From assembly GCA_964474295.1 (NCBI GenBank), contig CAYYRN010000051.1:1-11146 (forward strand): a stretch of 11,146 bases of DNA. The letters are read 5' to 3'. Below, in pieces: positions 1 to 5,339 of the stretch. Source of the stretch: SIG575 sp964474295 (GTDB lineage: Bacteria > Bacillota > Clostridia > Oscillospirales > Acutalibacteraceae). Made by a program: the position numbers and the translations under genes. Position 1 is the first letter of the stretch; each line of letters opens with the position of its first letter. The notes beneath the pieces were generated by a model, which worked only from the letters and a program-made list of their open reading frames with translations, made no database searches and was not told the origin of the DNA.

Positions 1-295
1 TACATTCGAGAACTACGTCAACGCCGATTTCACCCCAGGGGAGATCTTTTGCGTCTTTTTCAGCATAAATTTTAATTGTTTTGCCGTCAACTGTGATTGA
101 ATCTTCGCCGGCTGAAACTGTGTCTGCAAGAGCATATCTGCCCTGTGCCGAATCATATTTGAGAAGGTGTGCAAGCATTTTGGGGCTTGTGAGGTCGTTG
201 ATAGCAACGATTTCATAACCTTCTGCGCCGAACATCTGACGGAATGCAAGACGGCCGATTCTGCCGAATCCGTTAATTGCAACTTTAACTGACAT
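1..295 (-). CDS. gap: Glyceraldehyde-3-phosphate dehydrogenase, N-terminal part (C-terminus beyond left edge)
   Basis: This is the glycolytic dehydrogenase that oxidises and phosphorylates glyceraldehyde-3-phosphate to 1,3-bisphosphoglycerate with NAD in the cytosol. Only the first 98 residues are present. They hold the N-terminal Rossmann fold: the dinucleotide motif INGFGRIGR at residues 7-15, then Asp34 in AIND, the acidic residue that typically favours NAD over NADP, then the family segment SPKMLAHLLKYDS at 37-49 followed by QGRY. The catalytic cysteine domain lies off the window. The ATG at 295-293 is preceded by GGAGGT (308-303) with a 7-base gap, so the start is secure. It has its own promoter (340-368) although lexA lies upstream on the same strand. 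The identification is firm. Which paralogue (glycolytic or gluconeogenic) cannot be told. Confidence 0.96.
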   Translation of the reverse strand, partial: MSVKVAINGFGRIGRLAFRQMFGAEGYEIVAINDLTSPKMLAHLLKYDSAQGRYALADTVSAGEDSITVDGKTIKIYAEKDAKDLPWGEIGVDVVLEC

Positions 296-339
296 TTTGA
301 TTACCTCCAAAAAAGTAATTTATAAATTTTTACCATCTT

Positions 340-368
340 ATTTTAGCCCTTTTTTGAAAATTATGCAA
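340..368 (-). promoter_or_regulatory. Sigma-A-type promoter of gap
   Basis: Read on the minus strand, a -35 element TTGCAT (368-363) is separated by exactly 17 bases from a -10 element TAAAAT (345-340). Transcription would begin near 333 and give a leader of under 40 bases ending in the GGAGGT site. Upstream of it (391-423) lies a set of AAATTTGT/ACAAATTT repeats, described as a finding. No experimental support; judged from consensus and spacing. Confidence 0.6.
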
Positions 369-469
369 CTGTTTTGTTATATTTTTAACCAAATTTGTTA
401 TTGTATACAAATTTCACAAATTTTGCCGAGATAGATAGGTAAAACTGCCACGAAACTGTGTCAAAAATA

Positions 470-1060
470 TTAATAATATCTCATCAAAGCGATAACCTTG
501 CCGAGTATCGCAACCTCGGTGCAGATAATAGGCTCAAACGCATCATTTTCGGGTTGAAGCCTGAAATGCCCGTTTTCCTTATAAAAACGCTTTACCGTGG
601 CCTCATCTTCAATCAACGCAACAACGATTTCGCCGTCACGGGCAACGGGAGTTCTTTCCACAAAAATAATGTCACCGTCATTGATTCCGGCATTAATCAT
701 ACTTTCACCTCTTACGTGAAGGGCAAAAACAGGTTTATCTTTGGAAACATAGCCCGAATACGGTATATAGCTTTCTATCTGTTCAACGGCAAGTATCGGT
801 ATACCGGCGGTAACTGTTCCCAAAAGGGGAACGTGGGTAACGTTTTCCGTTTGCCCGCAGATGCGTATGGAGCGTTTAAGCAGGGGGTCACGTTCTATGT
901 AGCCGCTTTCTTCGAGAATATCGAGATTTGTTTGAACGGATGATGTTGATTTAAGTCCCACTGCGGCACAAATTTCACGAACCGAGGGCGGAACGCCTTG
1001 CTGGGAGCGTTCAACCAAAAATTCGTAAATCTTTTTTTGTGTTGAATTTATAGGCTTCAT
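470..1060 (-). CDS. lexA: LexA repressor (SOS response), self-cleaving S24 family
   Basis: This is the SOS repressor. It binds operator boxes as a dimer and, on contact with RecA filaments formed at DNA damage, cleaves itself between Ala and Gly. The 196-residue product has the usual length. Residues 1-67 form the winged-helix LexA DNA-binding domain (PSVREICAAVGLKSTSSV at 25-42). The cleavage site Ala85-Gly86 lies in VTAGIP, followed by the S24 peptidase domain with catalytic Ser120 (RGESM) and Lys157 (ATVKRF). The Ser-Lys distance of 37 matches E. coli LexA (119/156). The frame stays open to 1108, but the ATG at 1060 follows AGGAAAGGAAG closely and starts at the family's usual N-terminus, so it is chosen over the more distal ATGs. 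A LexA box overlaps its promoter, implying autoregulation. gap lies downstream on the same strand. Confidence 0.96.
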   Translation of the reverse strand: MKPINSTQKKIYEFLVERSQQGVPPSVREICAAVGLKSTSSVQTNLDILEESGYIERDPLLKRSIRICGQTENVTHVPLLGTVTAGIPILAVEQIESYIPYSGYVSKDKPVFALHVRGESMINAGINDGDIIFVERTPVARDGEIVVALIEDEATVKRFYKENGHFRLQPENDAFEPIICTEVAILGKVIALMRYY

Positions 1061-1098
1061 ACTATCTTCCTTTCCTGATTTTATTATCGACAGCATAC

Positions 1099-1127
1099 AG
1101 TATAACACATTTTAATCAAAAAAGCAA
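1099..1127 (-). promoter_or_regulatory. lexA: lexA promoter
   Basis: On the minus strand, -35 TTGCTT (1127-1122) and -10 TATACT (1104-1099) are 17 bases apart. The start would be near 1092, giving a leader of about 30 bases before the lexA ATG at 1060. The upstream edge of the -35 is shared with the LexA box (1126-1137), so bound repressor should block polymerase. Confidence 0.65.
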
Positions 1128-1137
1128 ACATTTGTTC
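1126..1137 (-). promoter_or_regulatory. LexA box (SOS operator)
   Basis: The minus strand reads GAACAAATGTTT, which fits every position of the Bacillus-type SOS consensus GAAC-RNRY-GTTY. It overlaps the lexA -35 by two bases and lies in the divergent lexA/M23 spacer, about 90 bases upstream of the M23 start codon. The position is typical for LexA autorepression. Control of the divergent gene is possible but less likely at this distance. Confidence 0.75.
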
Positions 1138-1161
1138 AGATTTTTTTAATTTTTATTTTTT

Positions 1162-1190
1162 GAATAAAAATGTGCCTGTTGTTCAAAATA
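1162..1190 (+). promoter_or_regulatory. Possible forespore-sigma (SigF/SigG-like) promoter of the M23 gene
   Basis: GAATA (1162-1166) matches the SigG -35 consensus GHATR. GTTCAAAATA (1181-1190) matches the SigF -10 form GGNNANAHTR at all but the second position. Spacing is one base short of the Bacillus consensus. No good SigA promoter is visible in this spacer. The elements are short and the region is AT-rich, so chance is a real alternative; the SpoIIQ-like product is what makes it worth recording. Confidence 0.3.
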
Positions 1191-1227
1191 ATTTTGAAAC
1201 AAAAAACTCGGAAAGGGACAAAACAAT

Positions 1228-1902
1228 ATGGATAAAGAAACCGATAAAAAGGTAAAAAAATATTTTTCTTCAAAAAAGTTTATAATAACGGCGGCATTTT
1301 TTCTGCTTGCTGTCGGTGTCGGAGTCGGCAGTGCCGTTAAAATCAACAGTGACCTGACAAACAGTCTGTCGAAAATCGAAACAACATCTTCTTCAAAAGC
1401 GAAGTCAACGGAAAATGCGGCAAACGAGGTTACGGGAGTAACGGTTGAAAGGACGCAAAGAGAAAGCGAGAGCGAGAGTATTACGATAGTTAAAGATGAG
1501 GATTTTATTTTTCCGGCAGGCAAAAAAATCTTAAAGGATTACAGCAATTTTGTTGCGGTAAAATCAAAAACGATGAATGATTGGCGTGTCCATAACGGAG
1601 TGGATTTTGAAGCGAAAACAGGGCAGGAGGTTAAAGCTATGCAGTCCGGTGCCGTTTTGGCTGTTTACAACAGCAGCTTGTGGGGTACGATTGTGGAAAT
1701 AGACCACGGCGCAGGTGTTACGGCACGTTATTGCGGTTTGTCGGAAAATTGTAATGTAAGCACTAACGATGTCGTTTCACAAGGCGATGTTATCGGAACG
1801 GTGGCGGATATTCCGATTGAAGCGGCTGACGGTACGCATCTTCATCTTGAAGTGACAAAAGACGGTAAGGCTTGTGACCCGCTCGAAATGCTGTCCGATT
1901 AA
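1228..1902 (+). CDS. Membrane-anchored M23 metallopeptidase-like protein, SpoIIQ-like
   Basis: This 224-residue protein has a basic N-terminus, one transmembrane helix (about 18-37), a Ser/Thr/Glu-rich linker (to about 92) and a C-terminal LytM/M23 domain (about 95-220) facing outward. The zinc-ligand motif H122-x3-D126 and the H204-x-H206 motif are both intact. The Y-x-H-L motif that supplies another catalytic His in LytM-type enzymes reads Y168-C-G-L171, so hydrolytic activity is uncertain. Length, topology and the EAADGTHLHLEV ending resemble clostridial SpoIIQ, the forespore half of the SpoIIQ-SpoIIIAH engulfment channel. In other clostridia, however, spoIIQ usually sits near spoIID/spoIIID, and neither is here. 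The ATG follows GGAAAGGGA (1210-1218). The gene diverges from lexA and ends in a hairpin at 1947. The M23 assignment is firm; SpoIIQ is an inference at about even odds. Confidence 0.85.
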   Translation: MDKETDKKVKKYFSSKKFIITAAFFLLAVGVGVGSAVKINSDLTNSLSKIETTSSSKAKSTENAANEVTGVTVERTQRESESESITIVKDEDFIFPAGKKILKDYSNFVAVKSKTMNDWRVHNGVDFEAKTGQEVKAMQSGAVLAVYNSSLWGTIVEIDHGAGVTARYCGLSENCNVSTNDVVSQGDVIGTVADIPIEAADGTHLHLEVTKDGKACDPLEMLSD

Positions 1903-1946
1903 GAAGAACAATTTTACTGTTTACAAGGATGTTATACTATTGTAAC

Positions 1947-1980
1947 CACTGTGTTGCTTGACACAGTGCGTTATTTTTGT
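1947..1980 (+). terminator. Rho-independent terminator after the M23 gene
   Basis: CACTGTGT (1947-1954) pairs perfectly with ACACAGTG (1961-1968) across a six-base loop, followed by CG and a T-rich run (1971-1980). The stem is only moderately GC-rich and the tail is broken by A and G, so termination may be incomplete. The distal part carries the -35 element of the next gene. Confidence 0.6.
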
Positions 1981-1986
1981 TAAAAT
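1958..1986 (+). promoter_or_regulatory. Strong SigA-type promoter of the PASTA pseudokinase gene
   Basis: A perfect -35 TTGACA (1958-1963) and -10 TAAAAT (1981-1986) are exactly 17 bases apart. The -35 lies in the loop and distal arm of the terminator hairpin of the preceding gene. Transcription would start near 1993, giving a leader of about 45 bases to the ATG at 2040. Confidence 0.75.
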
Positions 1987-2039
1987 GAAATGTAATTATA
2001 GTGGAGTTATAGTGAATATCTTTGTAAAAGGTGATGTTT

Positions 2040-3782
2040 ATGATTAACACTGATGAATTATGTATGAGCTGTATGAAAGAAATCGGTGACGAAAAGCAGT
2101 GTCCGTATTGCGGTTTCCATGCGGATTCGCCGCAGATTGCACCGTATCTTCCGATACGAAGCACAATAGCAAACAGATATCTTGTAGGAAAGCTTATAGA
2201 TTATAACGGCGACGGTGCTTCTTATATGGGATGGGATCTCAGTTCCAAAACAGCGGTTGTAATACGTGAATTTATGCCGGATGCGATTGCCACAAGGGAG
2301 CTTAACAAGCAGGAAGTAATTCCGATGCCGGGCAAGGAGGACATTTACAACGATTGCCTGCAAAGCTTTGCGGAGCTTTGGCGTAAGCTTATGCGCTTGA
2401 CGGGACTTTCGGCACTTGTTGAAGTTTTCGATATTGTGGAAGAAAACAACACCGTTTATGTAATTCAGGAACACGTTGACGGAATAACATTAAGGGAATA
2501 TCTTTTGAGAACTCCTACGGGATATATTTCGTGGGATAAAGCAAGACCTCTGTTTATGCCGGTGCTTTCCACGCTCGGAAATCTGCATACATCGGGAATT
2601 ATCCACAGGGGAATTTCTCCGACTACGCTTATGATTGCACCTGACGGAAAGCTCCGTATAACGGGCTTTAGCATTAACCGTGTAAGAAGTGCCAAGAGCG
2701 AGCTTAATTCGCAGTTGTTTAACGGTTATGCGGCTATCGAACAGTACGGTTTTGACGGTCAGCAGGGGCCGTGGACTGATATTTACGCTTTTGCGGCAGT
2801 CCTTTACAGGGCACTTATAGGAAGCGACCCCATCGACGCTACGCTGAGAGTTACAAACGACAGACTTATGATTCCCGGCAAATTTGCCGAGCAGCTTCCC
2901 GCTTATGTTATCAACGGTCTTATAAATGCACTTCAGATTTATCCCGAAGACAGAACAAGGACAGTAGAGCAGTGCAGGGCGGAGCTTACGGCAGCACCAA
3001 GTGCCGCAGTTCAGTGGGATGATAACCCGACCGCCGCCATGCCGAGGGAAAGCAGCAAAACTCCCGTTTCTTTCCTCGACGGCGATGATGCGCAAAGCTA
3101 TACACCGGAAGAAAACAATAAAAAAGAGAACAAGAAGACGGTTCTTATTGTCGCAATAAGTGTAATTGTGATAATAGCTGCCGTAATTATCGGCGTTTCG
3201 GCTTTGTCCGGCAATCGAAATGAACCGGAAACCACCGACTCGGCAGTTACGGAAGATGACGAAGGTTATATCACGGTTCCCGAACTTAAAGGCTGGCTTT
3301 ATTCGGACAGACAAACTCAGCTCGGCGGTGTTTTTAATTTCAGCTTGAAATACGAATACAGCGACGATTACGAGGAAGGTCAAATCATCAGTCAATATCC
3401 CGAAAGCGGAACAAAGGTCGAAAAGGGTTCGACAATCAGTGTTGTTGTAAGCAAAGGACCTAAGTCCATAAAGCTTATCAATGTTGTGGGACTTCAATAT
3501 GACGAAGCTAAGAAAAAGCTTGAGGAAATAGGCTTTAAGGTTGTAAAAGCAAGCAAGCCCGTTGATAATGACGGCTCTCATGCGGAGGATACAGTATACA
3601 GAATGAGTCCGAGCAATTACGATGCCGAATACGATAAAGGCGATGAGGTTATGCTTGAAGTGTGGGGAGAAATTGTAACCACAACCGAATCACCGATTGT
3701 CACAGACCCTACGGGCGAAATTCAGGAAGAAACTTCGGATAACGGTGAAGACGATGAGGACAACGACCCGATGTTCTGGTAA
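2040..3782 (+). CDS. Zinc-ribbon / pseudokinase / transmembrane / PASTA protein
   Basis: This 580-residue protein has the layout of bacterial PASTA kinases (PrkC/Stk1), which sense wall fragments through extracellular PASTA repeats. In order: a zinc-ribbon knuckle pair C8-x2-C11-x9-C21-x2-C24; a Hanks-type kinase fold (about 45-318); an Asn/Lys/Glu-rich linker; a transmembrane helix (about 367-389); two PASTA repeats (about 411-475 and 477-543); and an acidic Thr/Glu/Asp tail. The fold keeps H189-R190, E234 of the APE region and D247. The key catalytic residues are gone: the VAIK lysine is Arg76, the HRD aspartate is Gly191, the Mg-binding Asn is Thr196, DFG reads G209-F-S, and the glycine loop is degenerate. 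It is therefore a predicted pseudokinase, probably a scaffold or sensor. GTG 2031 and ATG 2034 are possible starts, but AAAGGTGATG spaces best to ATG 2040. Confidence 0.9.
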   Translation: MINTDELCMSCMKEIGDEKQCPYCGFHADSPQIAPYLPIRSTIANRYLVGKLIDYNGDGASYMGWDLSSKTAVVIREFMPDAIATRELNKQEVIPMPGKEDIYNDCLQSFAELWRKLMRLTGLSALVEVFDIVEENNTVYVIQEHVDGITLREYLLRTPTGYISWDKARPLFMPVLSTLGNLHTSGIIHRGISPTTLMIAPDGKLRITGFSINRVRSAKSELNSQLFNGYAAIEQYGFDGQQGPWTDIYAFAAVLYRALIGSDPIDATLRVTNDRLMIPGKFAEQLPAYVINGLINALQIYPEDRTRTVEQCRAELTAAPSAAVQWDDNPTAAMPRESSKTPVSFLDGDDAQSYTPEENNKKENKKTVLIVAISVIVIIAAVIIGVSALSGNRNEPETTDSAVTEDDEGYITVPELKGWLYSDRQTQLGGVFNFSLKYEYSDDYEEGQIISQYPESGTKVEKGSTISVVVSKGPKSIKLINVVGLQYDEAKKKLEEIGFKVVKASKPVDNDGSHAEDTVYRMSPSNYDAEYDKGDEVMLEVWGEIVTTTESPIVTDPTGEIQEETSDNGEDDEDNDPMFW

Positions 3783-3845
3783 AAAGAAGTAATTTCTCGA
3801 AGTACCGAGGAATCAGAACTTTTGAGTTAAAGTGTTTGCAAAACC

Positions 3846-3886
3846 AAAGCGATGACTGCTCCGAAAACGGAGTAATCATCGCTTTT
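3846..3886. terminator. Bidirectional rho-independent terminator between convergent genes
   Basis: AAAGCGATGA (3846-3855) pairs perfectly with TCATCGCTTT (3876-3885). Inside it, CTCCG (3859-3863) pairs with CGGAG (3868-3872) around an AAAA loop, with small 3-base internal mismatches. T-rich sequence follows on the plus strand, and on the minus strand the run TTTGGTTTTG follows, so it can serve both the pseudokinase gene and the convergent S51 gene. The rest of the 3783-3910 spacer holds nothing else I can recognise. Confidence 0.85.
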
Positions 3887-3910
3887 ACTTTTGTGTTTTG
3901 AAAATTTGAA

Positions 3911-4588
3911 TTACACAATTTTAATGCGTTTGTAATTGTCCTCTTTCTTTAAGGTGTAGGCACATCTTTCTTCGACACCCGAAACTATACTGCATTTGCC
4001 GTCGTCATAAACAAATGCGGCATCGTTGTCAACGGCAATCCCGTCAAGCTCCTGCGAGCTTACAGCCTTGTCGAAGCTTTGCCAATATTCACTGTTGTAG
4101 TGAGGACAGTTGCATCCTTTTAAAAGACCGAGACCGTCAATGAACATAAATTCGTTGTTTTCGCCGCAATCGTCATATCCTCTTTCAAACCAGCACATAG
4201 CTCCCGAACTTGAACCTGAAAGAACAATTCCCTTTTCAAAAGCTTTTTTCAGAATTTCAGAAGCTCCTGTTTTGTTCCATACGTCCATAAGAAATTTGAG
4301 GTTTCCGCCGCCGACAAAAATTATGTCATATGACATAATCGTGTGTTCTATTTCTTCATATGTAAGCTTTTCATCCGTCAGCAGCAAAACGTTACATTCG
4401 CTGCATCCCAAATCGCAAAACTGTTTTCTGAATTCGTCCAAATCGTCATAATTATCGTGTCCTGCCGTGGGAAGATACAAAACACGCGGATTTTCTTTTT
4501 TTTGTGAGAGGCTGACGATTTTTTCAAAAACAGCCAACCCTTCTTCGTCATTCGGTGAACAGCCGCCGGAAGCGATAATCTTTCCCAT
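3911..4588 (-). CDS. Peptidase S51-family hydrolase (PepE / cyanophycinase-like)
   Basis: This 225-residue cytosolic protein has the class-I glutamine-amidotransferase-like fold of the S51 family, whose members include alpha-aspartyl dipeptidase PepE and cyanophycinase. It opens with the family start KIIASGGCS, has PRVLYLPTAG at 34-43 and the FVGGGN turn at 91-96. The nucleophile elbow G125-S-S127-S-G129 carries the predicted catalytic Ser127, and CPHYN at 161-165 supplies the predicted catalytic His163. Length matches PepE-type enzymes. The actual substrate (Asp-X dipeptides or another isoaspartyl or acyl-peptide bond) cannot be read from sequence. It is the second gene of an operon: its GGAGGT site begins right behind the TGA of the flavin reductase-rubredoxin gene, 11 bases before its ATG, suggesting translational coupling. 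It ends at the shared terminator 3846-3886. Confidence 0.85.
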   Translation of the reverse strand: MGKIIASGGCSPNDEEGLAVFEKIVSLSQKKENPRVLYLPTAGHDNYDDLDEFRKQFCDLGCSECNVLLLTDEKLTYEEIEHTIMSYDIIFVGGGNLKFLMDVWNKTGASEILKKAFEKGIVLSGSSSGAMCWFERGYDDCGENNEFMFIDGLGLLKGCNCPHYNSEYWQSFDKAVSSQELDGIAVDNDAAFVYDDGKCSIVSGVEERCAYTLKKEDNYKRIKIV

Positions 4589-4599
4589 TTTTTACCTCC

Positions 4600-5205
4600 T
4601 CATATTCTTTCAAAGTCGGAAGCCGGATGTTTGCAAAGCGGGCATATAAAATCTTCCGGCAGTTCGCCTTCGTGAACATATCCGCAGATTTTACATCTGT
4701 AAGCAAGCTTGCTTTCGGGCTTTGCTTCGGCTTTCGGTTTGATGTTTTTATGGTAGTAGTCATAGGTTACGGAGGTTTCGTCACTCAAAACATCGGCATC
4801 CGTAACATCAGCGATAAAAAGTGTGTGTGTTCCCAAATCCACCGAATGGAAAACGTTTGCGCAAATGTAAGCATTTGTATGCTCTTTTAATGTCAAAAGA
4901 CCGTTTGCGGTGCGTGTGTATTTTTCGGAATTTTCAAACTTGTTAACTTCTTTTCCGCTTTGAAATCCGAAGTGCTTTATTAAATCAAACGGTACGCTTT
5001 CGGTAAGCACGGAAATATTAAATTTTCCCGTTGAAAAAATCATATCGTGCGTTTTGTTTTGGCGGCTTACGGTTACTGCGATTCTGTTAGGCTGCGAAGT
5101 TACTTGCGTGACAGTGTTGATAATGCAGCCGTTATCGAAATTATTTTCCTTTGTTGTGATAACGAAAAGTCCGTATCCTATTTTGAACATTGCATCCGTA
5201 TTCAT
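4600..5205 (-). CDS. Flavin reductase-rubredoxin fusion (high-molecular-weight rubredoxin, Hrb-like)
   Basis: Residues 1 to about 155 form an FMN-binding flavin reductase (flavoredoxin-type) domain, with the usual opening FKIGYGLFVITT (7-18), CIINTVTQVTSQP and a KFNISVL segment. A Lys/Glu/Pro/Ala-rich hinge (about 154-166) leads to a C-terminal rubredoxin domain with the iron ligands C171-x2-C174 and C188-x2-C191. The rubredoxin lacks the loop between the two knuckles, as in rubrerythrin tails. The same order occurs in Moorella Hrb, an NAD(P)H:rubredoxin oxidoreductase that feeds a flavodiiron NO/O2 reductase. A role in oxidative or nitrosative defence is inferred; no flavodiiron gene is in the window. 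The ATG at 5205 follows AGGAGGT. It is the first gene of an operon with the S51 hydrolase and has a strong promoter at 5229-5257. Confidence 0.9.
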   Translation of the reverse strand: MNTDAMFKIGYGLFVITTKENNFDNGCIINTVTQVTSQPNRIAVTVSRQNKTHDMIFSTGKFNISVLTESVPFDLIKHFGFQSGKEVNKFENSEKYTRTANGLLTLKEHTNAYICANVFHSVDLGTHTLFIADVTDADVLSDETSVTYDYYHKNIKPKAEAKPESKLAYRCKICGYVHEGELPEDFICPLCKHPASDFERI

Positions 5206-5228
5206 AAAAATACCTCCTGTTTATTTGC

Positions 5229-5257
5229 AGTTTAACATAATAATACATTTGTGTCAA
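5229..5257 (-). promoter_or_regulatory. SigA-type promoter of the flavin reductase-rubredoxin operon
   Basis: On the minus strand, a perfect -35 TTGACA (5257-5252) and -10 TAAACT (5234-5229) are 17 bases apart. The start would be near 5222, giving a very short leader to the ATG at 5205 that contains AGGAGGT. No distinct operator is evident. Confidence 0.7.
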
Positions 5258-5300
5258 ACTAAATTTATTTTTAAAAACAGTATATTTTTCCTCGGATTTA

Positions 5301-5309
5301 TGATATTAT
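5301..5309 (+). promoter_or_regulatory. Extended -10 promoter of dusB-lacZ (probable)
   Basis: TGATATTAT is a TGN extension followed by a good -10 hexamer TATTAT (5304-5309). The -35 at the expected distance (TATATT, 5281-5286) is poor, which extended -10 promoters tolerate. Transcription would begin near 5316, leaving a short leader with GAGGT (5329-5333) before the ATG at 5340. It would drive both dusB and the overlapping lacZ. Confidence 0.45.
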
Positions 5310-5339
5310 TTATGTAAAATATCGCTATGAGGTCGTTTT

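Noticed and set aside
391..423. Rex operator upstream of gap
   Set aside because: Rex sites have TTGT and ACAA at the ends of 18 bases. The nearest pair here spans 16 bases and the inner positions do not match.
438..466. Terminator after lexA (imperfect hairpin TGACAC/GTGGCA on the minus strand)
   Set aside because: The stem is about six pairs with a mismatch and the T-run is short; too weak to call.
458..943. 161-codon plus-strand open frame opposite lexA
   Set aside because: It is antiparallel to a firmly identified lexA, has no ribosome binding site and encodes no recognisable motif.
2031..2039. GTG 2031 or ATG 2034 as the pseudokinase start
   Set aside because: These codons are part of the AAAGGTGATG ribosome binding site itself; ATG 2040 has proper spacing.
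2490..3581. 363-codon minus-strand open frame opposite the pseudokinase gene
   Set aside because: It mirrors codon bias of the plus-strand gene; the product is Arg/Cys/Asn-rich with no domain, and the plus-strand protein has clear family motifs throughout.
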